From contig NZ_CP016594.1 in NCBI RefSeq assembly GCF_001698225.1, positions 3,162,001-3,226,000 on the forward strand: a stretch of DNA of 64,000 nt, read 5' to 3'. The DNA is from Gordonia terrae. Its GTDB lineage: Bacteria; Actinomycetota; Actinomycetes; Mycobacteriales; Mycobacteriaceae. Numbering within the stretch: position 1 is the first letter of the stretch; each line of letters starts with the position of its first letter. A program made the position numbers and the translations under genes. The notes under the pieces were generated by a model that made no database searches, had not been told where the DNA came from, and saw only the letters and a program-made list of their open reading frames with translations. Below, piece after piece: positions 10,127-28,466 of the stretch.

Positions 10127-12355
10127 CTAGCCGACGAGTGTGACACCGAGAGATTTGAGCTTGGTCCTCGCCTCACCCTCCGCGACCACCCGCAACTCGT
10201 CCGGATCCGCCGAACCGGCATCGACGGCGGACCAGGTCGCCGCGGCGAGAGCGGGCACCAGACCGGCCTCCGACCCGGAGCCTCCGACCCGGATGGTCGA
10301 ACCGTCGATCTCGATCTCCCATCCGGGCTGGACGGACACCCGCACGGCGTCGATGTCGACGAACAGCCCGGCGAGATCCTCGAGAACGTAGGTGGGCCGC
10401 TGCTCGGGCGGAGCAGCCAGCAGATCGTCGACGGTGCTCACACCGGTGAGGACCAGCGCGCTCTCGATACCGACGGCGTGCCCACCCTCGATGTCGGTGT
10501 CGAGCCGGTCCCCGACGACCAGCGGTGCGCTCGCACGGGCACGCGCGATCGCGTCGGCCATCAACGGGGCGGCCGGCTTGCCCGCCACCATCGGCTCTTT
10601 GCCCGTCGCGTTGCGCAGGGCGGCGACCATCGAGCCGTTCCCCACCAGCAGACCACGCTCGGACGGCAGGGTGGCGTCGACGTTCGTCGCGATCCACAGC
10701 GCGCCGGCCCGGATCGCGAGGGCGGCCTCCGACAGCTGCGCCCACCCGGTGTCCGGCGAATGCCCCTGGATCACCGCGGCGGGCCGATCATCGGCACTCC
10801 GCGTGACACCGACGCCGACCTCTCGGACCTCCTGCGCCAGACCGTCGGTACCGATCACCAGGGCGCGCGAGCCCGGCTCGAGATGTTCCGACAGCAGTCG
10901 GGCGCCCGACTGCGCGCTCGTCACGACAAGGTCGTCGGTCGCCTCGAACCCGAGTTCGCGCAGATGAGCGGCCACCTCGGACGGGCGTCGGCTCGCGTTG
11001 TTGGTCACGAAGAAGCGCGGTATCGCCAGGCGCGCGAGTGCATCGAGGGCATTCGGCAACGCACGGTGCCCGGCGAACACGGTGCCGTCCAGATCGAGGA
11101 GAAGTGCATCGTGACGATCGACGAGCGCGACGACACCGCCGTTGTCCTCCGCAACGGACGCGTCCGAGGTCGATGGTGCGTCGGCGTCTTCCACTGTGGT
11201 CAGCGGATTCGGCACGCCTGCCACGATCGTCGACTCGGCGACCACCTCGTCGGTGGACACGGCTTCCGCTTCCGCATCGACCACAGAGGTGGCGTCCTCC
11301 TCGTCCTCGTCCACGTGCACTGAGCTCTCGGGCGGAGTCGAGGTCTGCGACAGATCGGCGGCAACGGTGTCGATCTCGCGAGGGAGCGTCTCGGCTTCCG
11401 GAATGCTCGTCGCCGCGTCGACAGATGACTCACCGGCCGACACGGGCGCCGCGACGTCCGAAGTGGGTGCCGCATCCGGTTCGACGCCGGAGACGGAGAC
11501 AGGCCGGGCGTCGATGTCGGCAGCGACGCCGTTCATCGACACGCTCTCGCCCGGCGCATCGTCGTTGGCCAGCTCGGTGAGACGGAACTCGGCGTCGGTC
11601 ACGTCGTCGACGTCGGCAGCAGCAGCATTCATGAACCAGGTGATCGCGTCGTCCCGGCGGCCGGCCGCCTCGAGTGCCGACGCATACGCATAGAAGAGCC
11701 GAGCCGGGCCCGTACCGAGCTGCCCCGGTGTGAGATTCTCGGCCTGGAGCGTGACGACAGCCTTCTCGGGTTCGCCCAGATCCATTCGGGCGCCCGCTTC
11801 GACGATCCGCATCTCCGTGGCGTCTTCGCCGGTCAGCGAGCGTCCCTCGTCACCACGGGCGATCTCGACCGCCCGCTCTGGCCGCCCGAGACCGCGCTCG
11901 CAATCCGCGATGAGCGGAAGCAGAGCAGGGTTGCCGGTGATGCGCTTGGCCGCTCGCAGCTCGGTCGCCGACTCCTGCCACTCCCCTGCGTTGTACGCCG
12001 CGATGCCAACGGTCTCGCGGACGACGCCGACTCGAGATGCGCGGGCGCGAGCTGCGCGTGCGTGCTCCAGCGCCTGCGCGGGATCCTCGAGCAGAATGCG
12101 CGACACCATCACCAGGTGCCGCGCGACGATCTCCGCGTTGGCCTTGTCGAGTGTCAACAGATCACGCCGCACCTCGGGATCGAGGTCGGATGCTGCTACG
12201 TCATCGGGCAGCGGAGGTCCGGGCTGCCGGCTGCCACGATCAGACCCCCGGTCACGCCCCGGACGATCGGGACGGCCGCCTCGGCCGCCGTCGCGTTGTC
12301 CGCGGGTGTCCCGCTGACCGCGCCCTTCGCGACGCGGACGATCACGATCATTCAT
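10127..12355 (-). CDS. Fusion of a TPR-like protein and a HAD-family phosphatase
   Basis: The 742-residue product combines what M. tuberculosis encodes as Rv1691 (tetratricopeptide protein) and Rv1692 (HAD phosphatase acting on glycerol-3-phosphate). An Arg/Gly/Asp-rich N-terminus (2-50) precedes helical repeats (about 60-260, e.g. AGRRDDAITWFMNAAA). An acidic low-complexity linker follows (about 265-410). The class IIA HAD domain starts near 412, with nucleophile D421 and D423 in LLLDLDGTVFAGHRALPNA and the later GDRLDTDIEGGHAVG motif. Translation should begin at ATG 12355, seven bases after a -10-like TAGATT, suggesting a leaderless message. Upstream in-frame codons fall in the rRNA terminator region. 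Confidence 0.9.
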   Translation of the reverse strand: MNDRDRPRREGRGQRDTRGQRDGGRGGRPDRPGRDRGSDRGSRQPGPPLPDDVAASDLDPEVRRDLLTLDKANAEIVARHLVMVSRILLEDPAQALEHARAARARASRVGVVRETVGIAAYNAGEWQESATELRAAKRITGNPALLPLIADCERGLGRPERAVEIARGDEGRSLTGEDATEMRIVEAGARMDLGEPEKAVVTLQAENLTPGQLGTGPARLFYAYASALEAAGRRDDAITWFMNAAAADVDDVTDAEFRLTELANDDAPGESVSMNGVAADIDARPVSVSGVEPDAAPTSDVAAPVSAGESSVDAATSIPEAETLPREIDTVAADLSQTSTPPESSVHVDEDEEDATSVVDAEAEAVSTDEVVAESTIVAGVPNPLTTVEDADAPSTSDASVAEDNGGVVALVDRHDALLLDLDGTVFAGHRALPNALDALARLAIPRFFVTNNASRRPSEVAAHLRELGFEATDDLVVTSAQSGARLLSEHLEPGSRALVIGTDGLAQEVREVGVGVTRSADDRPAAVIQGHSPDTGWAQLSEAALAIRAGALWIATNVDATLPSERGLLVGNGSMVAALRNATGKEPMVAGKPAAPLMADAIARARASAPLVVGDRLDTDIEGGHAVGIESALVLTGVSTVDDLLAAPPEQRPTYVLEDLAGLFVDIDAVRVSVQPGWEIEIDGSTIRVGGSGSEAGLVPALAAATWSAVDAGSADPDELRVVAEGEARTKLKSLGVTLVG

Positions 12356-12362
12356 AGCTGCC

Positions 12363-12368
12363 AATCTA
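12363..12368 (-). promoter_or_regulatory. -10 element for a leaderless TPR-HAD transcript
   Basis: On the minus strand TAGATT is followed by exactly seven bases and then ATG 12355. This is the TAnnnT-N7-ATG spacing typical of leaderless mycobacterial genes. No Shine-Dalgarno sequence is present and no clear -35 was found. Confidence 0.55.
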
Positions 12369-12428
12369 TGCTCTCGAACCTTGCTGGGAAGAGCCGACCG
12401 CCGATGACACCGGCGCGGCTGACACACG

Positions 12429-12479
12429 AGAAAGACCCCGTATCCGACGAAAGAATTTCATCGAATACGGGGCCTTTCT
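12429..12479 (-). terminator. Intrinsic terminator of the rRNA operon
   Basis: Just past the 5S gene the transcript can fold AGAAAGGCCCCGTATTCGATG against CGTCGGATACGGGGTCTTTCT, a stem of about 20 bp with few mismatches and a short A/T loop. The T-rich end of the stem supplies a modest U-run. The location right after 5S and before the leaderless TPR-HAD promoter supports termination. Confidence 0.85.
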
Positions 12480-12486
12480 GAAATTG

Positions 12487-12605
12487 TGTTCGGCGGTGTC
12501 CTACTCTCCCACACTGATTAGGGTGCAGTACCATTGGCGCTGGAGGGCTTAGCTTCCGGGTTCGGAATGGGGCCGGGCGTTTCCCCTCCGCTATAGCCGC
12601 CGTAA
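12487..12605 (-). rRNA. rrf: 5S ribosomal RNA
   Basis: The minus strand reads TTACGGCGGCTATAGCGG... to ...AGTAGGACACCGCCGAACA, the expected 5S termini that pair with each other, over about 118 nt. Internal segments CCGAACCCGGAAGCTAAG and GGTACTGCA are typical of actinobacterial 5S. Ends are placed by eye to within a few bases. Confidence 0.95.
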
Positions 12606-12644
12606 CTTTGTGAAACACTTTCCACACAACAGTGTTTGTTTGTT

Positions 12645-12681
12645 GTGTGTTGTTTCAGAAGTACATAGTGGATGCGAACAC
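12645..12681 (-). promoter_or_regulatory. 3' arm of the pre-23S processing stem
   Basis: The plus-strand sequence here (gtgtgttgtttcagaagtac...) nearly repeats the minus-strand sequence found before 23S at 15981-16018. In the minus-strand transcript the two segments are therefore complementary over about 35 nt, with G-U wobbles. They should form the long stem that RNase III cuts to release pre-23S rRNA. Confidence 0.75.
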
Positions 12682-12719
12682 CACCACAGTCACTTGTGTG
12701 GTGATGTTGTGGGTGTTGT

Positions 12720-15852
<3,133 letters not shown>

Positions 15853-15980
15853 CAACACCTACAAACAACCCCCACACCACAACCCCACAACAGGGCCGCA
15901 CCGCGAGGACCGAATGTAGACATCACACACTACAAATTCTGCTAAATCACAGACCAACAAAAAGTTGATTTGAAATAAAG

Positions 15981-16018
15981 ATGCTCGCATCCACTATGCA
16001 CTTCTCAAACAACACACA
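15981..16018 (-). promoter_or_regulatory. 5' arm of the pre-23S processing stem
   Basis: The minus-strand transcript reads GTGTGTTGTTTGAGAAGTGC and onward here and is complementary, with one mismatch and several G-U pairs, to the transcript segment at 12645-12681 after 23S. The pairing loops out the whole 23S gene, as expected for an RNase III processing stem. Confidence 0.75.
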
Positions 16019-16096
16019 CCGATCACCCCTTCGCCGCTCCACACCCCATCACAGGGTGGCTCAGCACGACGTCACAATGATCAGCTCAGAGAAAAC

Positions 16097-16130
16097 GTGT
16101 GTTCTCTCAGAACCCCGATAGTGTGTTGGG
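16097..16130 (-). promoter_or_regulatory. 3' arm of the pre-16S processing stem
   Basis: The plus strand (gtgtgttctctcagaacccc...) resembles the minus-strand leader at 18001-18040. In the transcript the two segments are thus complementary, with G-U wobbles, across the 16S gene. This matches the expected pre-16S processing stem. Confidence 0.72.
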
Positions 16131-16275
16131 AGCAGCAAGCCGGTCGCCCGGAAAGCTCGCCACCAGCGCCTGCCCATATGAGGCCGGCACCTTGTGTGGC
16201 GTGTTTGATGTTTCACCCTCGAACACACACGCGCCGCAGAACAAACGCCTGCTGAAACACGTGTTGTTGTGTGCT

Positions 16276-17807
<1,532 letters not shown>

Positions 17808-18000
17808 ATGTAGAAACCAAACCGACCCGAAAGCCGACGTTTCAACACAAATGTTTCAACCAGGAAAGCAAAACCTGACCAAAATAATCCTCAAAAAAAA
17901 ACTGGCATCAAAAAATAAACTCATCAGCGTCTCGCGACTTCGAGGTCGCGGACACATCATCTAAGCAAACCATCTGACACCAAATATATGGCATCAAACA

Positions 18001-18040
18001 ATCCACCAACACACTATCGAGTTCTCAAAGAACACACACC
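18001..18040 (-). promoter_or_regulatory. 5' arm of the pre-16S processing stem with boxA-like sequence
   Basis: The leader transcript reads GTTCTTTGAGAACTCGATAG followed by TGTGTTGG, a segment well conserved before mycobacterial 16S genes. It is complementary to the segment at 16097-16130 downstream of 16S. The TTCTTTGAGAAC core may also serve rRNA antitermination. Confidence 0.72.
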
Positions 18041-18216
18041 CGCCAGACGTCTTCGATGTGAAGCCGGCTCCGACGAGCTTCCCAGAGCGTGACGAATACT
18101 CACGCTCTTGTTCTCGGGAGTGGCCCCGCACAGGCGGCCCGAGCGAATGGCTCGGGCACTTTTACTTCCCCGGGGCTTGCGGCTCCGGGGGAGTTGCTCT
18201 CTGCGGTGCGTCGATT

Positions 18217-18245
18217 AAGTTACACAGGCGCGAACAACGCGTCAA
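18217..18245 (-). promoter_or_regulatory. rRNA operon promoter
   Basis: On the minus strand TTGACG (18245-18240) is separated by exactly 17 bases from TAACTT (18222-18217). The -35 is a near-consensus SigA element, and the site lies about 410 bp upstream of 16S and only about 10 bp past the tyrS stop. It is the best promoter in this region; further promoters inside or upstream of tyrS cannot be excluded. Confidence 0.8.
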
Positions 18246-18254
18246 ATCGCCTGG

Positions 18255-19571
18255 TCAGCGGCCTAGTTTGGCGCCGGCGAAACTCTTCTTGCCGCGACGG
18301 ACCACCAACCACCGGCCATGGAGCAGGTCGGCATCGGCCGGCTGCCACTCCGGGTCGGAGATCTTGGTGTTGTTCACGTACGCGCCACCCTCCGACACGG
18401 CACGACGAGCGGCCTTGTTGCTCTCCGACAGCTTCGTGTCGACGAGCAGTTCGATGATGGTCGGCCGGCGATCGGGGTAGTCGGCGACCGAGGTCTCGCC
18501 GAGTGCGGCCGCGAGGGTCGCCTCGTCGAGTTCGTCGAGTTCCGCCCGGCCGAACAGTGCCTGGCTGGCCAACTCGACCGCGTCGGTGTTGGCCTTTCCG
18601 TGGATGAGGGTCGTCATCTCGGCGGCGAGGCGGCGCTGCGCCAGGCGCAGGTGCGGGGTCTCGACGGTCGCGCGCTCGAGTTCCTCGATCTCGTCCCGCC
18701 CGAGGAATGTGAACCACCGCAGGTAGCGGACGACATCGGCGTCTGCGGTGTTCACGAAGTACTGGTACCAGGAGTAGGGACTCGTCAGCTCCGGGTCGAG
18801 CCACAGACTGCCGCCGCCGGTGGACTTGCCGAACTTCTTGCCATCCGCGGACGTGACGAGGGGAACGGTCAACGCGTGCAGCGCCGAGCCGTCGAGGCGT
18901 CGGGCCAGGTCGACCCCGCCGACGATGTTCCCCCACTGATCGGAGCCACCGATCTGAAGCGTGCATCCGTACCGGCGATGGAGCTCGACGAAGTCGTTCG
19001 ACTGCAGGAGCAGGTAGCTGAACTCGGCGTAGCTCATGCCGTCGGCGTCGAGACGACGCTTCACCGTGTCTCGGGCGAGCATCACGTTCACCGAGAAGTG
19101 CTTGCCCAGATCGCGCAGGAACTCGATCGCCGACAGCTGACCGGTCCAGTCGAGGTTGTTGACCACCACGGCACCTGTCGGGGAGTCGGCGATGTCGACG
19201 AACCGTCGGAGCTGCGCGTCGATGCCTCCGGCCCACTCGGCGACGGTGTCGGCCGAGTTCATCGTCCGCTCCCCCACGTCACGGGGGTCACCGATCAGAC
19301 CGGTGGCTCCGCCGGCGAGGACGATCGGACGATGGCCGGCGAGCTGGAACCGCTTGAGGGTCAACAGCGGTACGAGGTGTCCGGCGTGCAGACTCGCCGC
19401 TGTCGGATCGAACCCCGCGTACAGGGTGACCGGCCCGTTCGAGAGGGCATCACCTAGGGCAGCCAGATCGGTGGACTGAGCGATCAGCCCGCGCCAGTGC
19501 AGCTCGTCGAGGATGTCGACGGTTGCGGGAACGGCGGTCGGCTCGGGGGTCTCGACGTTGTCAGCACTCAC
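18255..19571 (-). CDS. tyrS: Tyrosyl-tRNA synthetase
   Basis: This class I synthetase (438 aa) charges tRNA-Tyr. The HIGH-type motif is H62-A-G-H65 in [13 protein letters not shown], and the KMSKS-type motif is KFGKS (246-250). Between them are the tyrosine-binding [11 protein letters not shown] and IGGSDQWGN segments. A C-terminal S4 RNA-binding domain (about 370-436) is present. The GTG start at 19571 gives about 14 residues more than mycobacterial TyrS. GAGGG abuts the start too closely to act as a normal ribosome-binding site, so the message may be leaderless. The rRNA promoter begins just after its stop. Confidence 0.96.
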   Translation of the reverse strand: MSADNVETPEPTAVPATVDILDELHWRGLIAQSTDLAALGDALSNGPVTLYAGFDPTAASLHAGHLVPLLTLKRFQLAGHRPIVLAGGATGLIGDPRDVGERTMNSADTVAEWAGGIDAQLRRFVDIADSPTGAVVVNNLDWTGQLSAIEFLRDLGKHFSVNVMLARDTVKRRLDADGMSYAEFSYLLLQSNDFVELHRRYGCTLQIGGSDQWGNIVGGVDLARRLDGSALHALTVPLVTSADGKKFGKSTGGGSLWLDPELTSPYSWYQYFVNTADADVVRYLRWFTFLGRDEIEELERATVETPHLRLAQRRLAAEMTTLIHGKANTDAVELASQALFGRAELDELDEATLAAALGETSVADYPDRRPTIIELLVDTKLSESNKAARRAVSEGGAYVNNTKISDPEWQPADADLLHGRWLVVRRGKKSFAGAKLGR

Positions 19572-19658
19572 CCCTCGATCTTGTCATCCGACGAGATCGG
19601 GTCGCGGGTGAGGTGAGGCGCGCCGGAGCCCGGCACCCGGACCCGACCGACGATCGGA

Positions 19659-19883
19659 CTACTTCGAGGAGACGATGCGCTCGTGCTCGGCGTCGTCGAC
19701 CGCCCGCGCCTCGTCGACCAGCATCACCGGGATGCCGTCGGAGTCGATGCGGTACGCGACATGTAGCCGCGGGTTGTAGAGCTCGTCGCCGGCGTCGATC
19801 AGCGGACCGTGGTCCTGCGGGCAGGCCAGGCGTTCGCGCACGATCGGGTCGATGGCCTCAGCGCGTGTCGTCACCCCGATCAC
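19659..19883 (-). CDS. Trm112/UPF0434-like small protein
   Basis: The 74-residue protein has the Trm112-like fold signature: PIVRERLACPQDHGPL, with one cysteine retained, followed by LHVAYRIDSDGIPVML. Eukaryotic Trm112 activates methyltransferases; the bacterial role is not established. The GTG start at 19883 overlaps the stop of the upstream fusion gene as GTGA, so the two are coupled. The usual second metal-binding cysteines are absent. It lies 87 bp before tyrS and probably shares its transcript. Confidence 0.85.
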   Translation of the reverse strand: MIGVTTRAEAIDPIVRERLACPQDHGPLIDAGDELYNPRLHVAYRIDSDGIPVMLVDEARAVDDAEHERIVSSK

Positions 19884-22876
19884 CCTAGGGCATCGCTCGT
19901 CCGGGAGCCGGTCCAGTCCAGCTTCTCCGCCACGGTCCGGGTGTACCTGCGGTAGCGGCCGTCATCGTCCCGGTACCAGACGCGCGCGCCGGGTTTCGGC
20001 AGTCCCTCCTCCACCAGGCCGGTGCTCAGCGGACGGAAGGACGCCGACTTCGGGATCTCCTCGACGACGTGGATCAGGTGAGGTCGGGCGTCGGCTCGGT
20101 ACTCCCCCAGCGCGATCCGCAGTTGGCTGACCGTGAGCGAGTCCGGTTTGACTCCGGGCCGAAGGGTCATCGCGGCGACGACGACCTGGTGTCCGGGTTC
20201 GCCGACGCCGTACACGACGACCTGGTCGACACTCTTGAGCCGCGAGAGCGCGTGCGTGAGGGGCGGGATGAACACCGGCCCGTCGGCGGTTCGCAGCACG
20301 CGGTCGGTCGCCCCGAGGAAGTACAGGTCGCCGTCGGCGTCCCGGACGAACAGGTGTCCCGACACCTCCCACCGGTCCCGCGTCGTGAAGACGTCGCGAA
20401 GGACCGTCCCGTTGGTATCGAACTTGTGCTTCGCCTTGGCCAGGAGCAGACCGGGCTCCCCCGTCTCGGCACGCCGGACGAAGCCGGAGTCGTCGATGAG
20501 CAACCGGTCGCCGACGATGTCGTAGGCCGCGACCTCGACGGGATTGGTCTCCGGCAGCGGTCGGCCGACGGAGGAGAGTTTGTCCCCGGACACGTTCGCG
20601 AGGATCGCCGAACCGTCGGCGGTGGCGAAGAACTCGAGGATGCGCGCGCGAGGGAAGCTGGCGCACACGTCCTCCCACAGTCCCGCCGACATGCCGGAGC
20701 CCATGAACAACCGGATCGGGTTGTGCTGGTTGATGTGGAAGTCGGGGTCGCGCACGATGCCGCTGAGCATCGACCACGTGTAGGACACGACAGTGATCCC
20801 GTAGCGCTGCACCTCCACCGCGAAGTTCGCGGGATCGATGCCGTTGGACAGCGCGATGCGTGAGCGCCCGACGACCGTCGCGCCCAATGTCGTGAGCAGT
20901 CCCGACGCATGATGCAGCGGAGGCAGGCAGTACACGGTGTCGCGGTCGGTGAGCGCCGCCGCCGACGCCGCGCCGAAGGCCGACATCGCGAACCGGTGGT
21001 TGGTCACCGGCCAGGGGACGAGTTTGCCGTACGCACGGCTGAACAGGATGAATGCGAGATCTCCCGCGAGCCCGGGATCGGGTCGGTACCAGGTCGGCAT
21101 GACGACCTCGTCGGGGTCGATGCGCTCCATGTCGACGATCGATGTCCCGTCGGCGCCGTCGATCGCACGGGAATCGCCACTCCCCCCGCCGAGCACCAGC
21201 ACCCGGTCCGAGGCGGCGGTCGCGAGGTCGAGGTTGGTGGGATCGGTGACGATCACCGAACTGTCGGCGAGCCGCATCATCTCGCGGACGTCGGCATCCG
21301 CGGCGAGCAGCACCGCCACCGCCCCCAGGCGGGAGAGCGCGGCGATGACGACCAGGGCGCTGGGCCGGGTGTCCATCAGCACACCGATGTGCTGGCCCGG
21401 ACGGATGCAGCAGTCGACGAGGCCGGCGACCACGTTGTCGATGCGTGCGTTCACCTGGGCGTGGGTGAGCACGCGGTTCTCGAAGAGGAACAGCTCGCTG
21501 TCGCCGCCGCGTTTGGTGTTCTCGGCCATCAGTTTCGAGAGGGAGATGCGCGTCCCGCTCTGGATCTGTCCGAGGCGGAACAGTCGTGGCACGGTCCGCA
21601 CCGATTCCGACGCCACCGCCCGCGAGGTCCGTTGCAGGGAGTTGGCCAGACCGAGCAGTTCGCGCGACGCAGCGGTGCCGGCGTCGGCCACCGAGCCCAC
21701 TCCGTGCGTGATGCGCGAGGACAGACTGACCCCGCCGCCGTGGCCCGGTTCGACGAGCGACATCTCGGTGATGAGCTCGGGGCGCGGACCGTTGTCGGAG
21801 AGCCAGTTCACCCAGTCGGAGGTCGTCGGCCAGGTGTGCTCGCCGGCCGCGCTGCCGACCACGAGTCCGAAATGTCCGACCGGGAGCGCGGATTCGTAGA
21901 CCTCGGCGTCGGGCGCGGCCCTGACTATCCCGCGCACCGCCGCGGGTTGGCCGATGTCGTCGGCATCGCCGACGAACGCGAGGACCGGGCAGGTGATCTC
22001 GGCGAGCGAGACGAGGTCGCCGTTGATCACGAAGCCCCCGGACACCATCCGGTTGTGCGCCACGAACTGCCGCAGCAGCTCGGCGATCGCCGGGCCCGAC
22101 CAGGCGACCCAGCCGTCGGCTTCGAGGAAGCGGCGCTGGTCCTCACGTGGCAGGAGTGCCTCGCGGTCGTGTAGTCGACGGAGGAAGTCGATCCGGCTGC
22201 GCACCGTCTTCACCGGGTCGAGTAGCTGAAAGCCGGTGCGCGCCATCCAATCCCGCACCCAGAGATTGCGTGAGAAAGCCTTGTCCGCCAGGAATTCGGC
22301 CGCCGGCGCCACCAGGCCGGCGGGCAGCCCCAGGGGCAGCGCGGCGAGCACGTCCACCGGGCTGCCAAAGGTGATCAGACTCGCGATCCCCTTGGATCGG
22401 CGATACGCCGCGGTCTGGTACGCGAACATGCCGCCCTGGGAGTAACCGGCCAGGTGGATGTCGCGCCCGGTGGCCTCGACGATCAGGTCGATCGCCCGGC
22501 TGATGGCGACCACGTGGTCGGCGAGGTTCCGTTCCATCCCCCCTTCTTCGGAGTCCGGCGATCCGAAATCGACGACCCACGGCGTGATGCCGTTGCGGTG
22601 CAGGATGGAAACCGCACCATTGTGTTCGGTCACGTCATAGACGTTGGCCGACACCATCATCGGCGGCACCAGAACGATGTTGGGGCCGGTCGACGGATCG
22701 TTCGGGAAATACCGGCGCAGCCGGAACATCTTGTGCGTCTCGACCACCGCGAACGGTGCCGGCTCGGTACCTGTCTCCAGTCCGCCGAACCGCAACACCT
22801 CGAGGCCGTTCTGCGCGGTGGCCAACACTCTGCCGACCACCCCCGCGATATCGGGGCCCCCGTCCCACACCGCCAT
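19880..22876 (-). CDS. Alpha/beta-hydrolase fused to an acyl-CoA-synthetase-like domain (Rv1683 type)
   Basis: The 998-residue protein matches in size and order the M. tuberculosis protein Rv1683, linked there to long-chain acyl and triacylglycerol metabolism. Residues 1-370 form a PhaC-like hydrolase with nucleophile S146 (AGYSQGGM), likely acid D303 or D305 (VGDADD) and H334 (VGHFG). Residues about 450-985 have the AMP-binding enzyme fold but degraded motifs: the phosphate-binding loop near 608-622 reads AFILFSRAYGKLVPW, without the TSGSTGxPKG pattern, and the C-terminal region near 941-950 (IPKSASFRPL) lacks the catalytic lysine context. Hydrolase activity is plausible; adenylation is doubtful. 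ATG 22876 has GGAGG 9 nt upstream. Confidence 0.9.
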   Translation of the reverse strand: MAVWDGGPDIAGVVGRVLATAQNGLEVLRFGGLETGTEPAPFAVVETHKMFRLRRYFPNDPSTGPNIVLVPPMMVSANVYDVTEHNGAVSILHRNGITPWVVDFGSPDSEEGGMERNLADHVVAISRAIDLIVEATGRDIHLAGYSQGGMFAYQTAAYRRSKGIASLITFGSPVDVLAALPLGLPAGLVAPAAEFLADKAFSRNLWVRDWMARTGFQLLDPVKTVRSRIDFLRRLHDREALLPREDQRRFLEADGWVAWSGPAIAELLRQFVAHNRMVSGGFVINGDLVSLAEITCPVLAFVGDADDIGQPAAVRGIVRAAPDAEVYESALPVGHFGLVVGSAAGEHTWPTTSDWVNWLSDNGPRPELITEMSLVEPGHGGGVSLSSRITHGVGSVADAGTAASRELLGLANSLQRTSRAVASESVRTVPRLFRLGQIQSGTRISLSKLMAENTKRGGDSELFLFENRVLTHAQVNARIDNVVAGLVDCCIRPGQHIGVLMDTRPSALVVIAALSRLGAVAVLLAADADVREMMRLADSSVIVTDPTNLDLATAASDRVLVLGGGSGDSRAIDGADGTSIVDMERIDPDEVVMPTWYRPDPGLAGDLAFILFSRAYGKLVPWPVTNHRFAMSAFGAASAAALTDRDTVYCLPPLHHASGLLTTLGATVVGRSRIALSNGIDPANFAVEVQRYGITVVSYTWSMLSGIVRDPDFHINQHNPIRLFMGSGMSAGLWEDVCASFPRARILEFFATADGSAILANVSGDKLSSVGRPLPETNPVEVAAYDIVGDRLLIDDSGFVRRAETGEPGLLLAKAKHKFDTNGTVLRDVFTTRDRWEVSGHLFVRDADGDLYFLGATDRVLRTADGPVFIPPLTHALSRLKSVDQVVVYGVGEPGHQVVVAAMTLRPGVKPDSLTVSQLRIALGEYRADARPHLIHVVEEIPKSASFRPLSTGLVEEGLPKPGARVWYRDDDGRYRRYTRTVAEKLDWTGSRTSDALG

Positions 22877-22970
22877 CGTGTCGATCCTCCAGTCGTCGGT
22901 GTCCCGGTCTCACCCGCGTGTCGAACACACCGCGCCGGTGACACAGGTCACTGTACTCAGTCGTACCGGA

Positions 22971-25639
<2,669 letters not shown>

Positions 25640-25798
25640 GAGGTGAAGCTCCTGTTCTGCGCGTTGACCGAGTCCATCATCGGCCCCGGTGTTCCGGCGA
25701 CACCGTCCGGGTACCGATTGGCGGTGTCGCGGCTGTTCGTTTGGTGTGGTCTGTCTGTTCTGTGCTGGTCGGCTGGTTCGGTTCAGGTCCGGCCGCGG
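25640..25798 (-). other. argR-argG spacer with a T-free leader stretch
   Basis: On the coding (minus) strand about 67 consecutive bases (25784 to 25718) contain no T and are rich in CA and GAAC units, such as CAGCACAGAACAGACAGACC. Nearby are repeats of GGTGTC/GACACC. No gene fits. The T-free segment would give an unstructured leader RNA before argG; a promoter or regulatory role is possible but not shown. Confidence 0.4.
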
Positions 25799-26305
25799 CT
25801 ACACGAGTCCCTCGATCCGCCGCGCGAGCCCGGCGCCGTCGAGCGGTTCGCGAGCCACCACGAAGATCGTGTCGTCCCCGGCGATCGTCCCGACGACGTC
25901 GGGCAGGCGTGCCCGGTCGAGGGCGGCCGCGAGGTAGTGCGCGGCGCCCGGAGGCGTGCGCAGCACCGCGAGGTTGCCGCTGCTGTCGGTCGACACCAGG
26001 AGGTCGGAGACCAGCCTGCCGAGTCGGTCGGTACCGCCGGACACGCCGCGGACGGGCGAACCGTCCTCGGGAACGACGTACACGCCAGCCCCGCCGTCTG
26101 CCGCGCGCAGCTTCACCGCGCCGAGCTCGTCGAGGTCGCGCGACAGGGTGGCCTGCGTGGCGTCGACGCCCTCCTCGGCGAGCAGCCGCTGCAGTTCGGA
26201 CTGGCTGCGGACCTGATGCGTGGACAGGATCTCGATGATCCGCGCATGGCGTCCCGCCCGGGTGGCGGCCAGCCGGCTCTCCGAGGGTTCGGCCCCGGCG
26301 GTCAT
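25799..26305 (-). CDS. argR: Arginine repressor
   Basis: ArgR (168 aa) is the arginine-responsive hexameric repressor of the biosynthetic genes. The N-terminal winged helix-turn-helix includes [29 protein letters not shown] (residues 34-62), and the C-terminal oligomerisation and arginine-binding domain includes [16 protein letters not shown] 26305 lies 47 bp after argF. Its place within the operon implies autoregulation through the operator before argC. Confidence 0.96.
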   Translation of the reverse strand: MTAGAEPSESRLAATRAGRHARIIEILSTHQVRSQSELQRLLAEEGVDATQATLSRDLDELGAVKLRAADGGAGVYVVPEDGSPVRGVSGGTDRLGRLVSDLLVSTDSSGNLAVLRTPPGAAHYLAAALDRARLPDVVGTIAGDDTIFVVAREPLDGAGLARRIEGLV

Positions 26306-26352
26306 CGTGGATTCCCGGTCATGACGAACTCCTGCTCACTGCGATTCGCGAG

Positions 26353-28462
<2,110 letters not shown>

Positions 28463-28466
<4 letters not shown>

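Larger units (their letters stand above)
17808..18254 (-). other. rRNA operon promoter and leader region
   Basis: This 447-bp region between tyrS and 16S contains no gene. On the minus strand it holds a promoter (18217-18245), a GC-rich hairpin near 18137-18157 (GCCCGAGC/GCTCGGGC), a second hairpin at 18084-18108 (AGAGCGTGA/TCACGCTCT), the boxA-like TTCTTTGAGAACTCGATAGTG segment of the processing arm (18001-18040), and A-rich DNA immediately before 16S. The first hairpin is followed by ACTTTTACTT on the plus strand and could stop antisense transcription. Confidence 0.8.

Noticed and set aside
18137..18157. Terminator for tyrS
   Set aside because: The hairpin has a T-run only on the plus-strand side, and tyrS is read on the minus strand, so it does not fit an intrinsic terminator for that gene.
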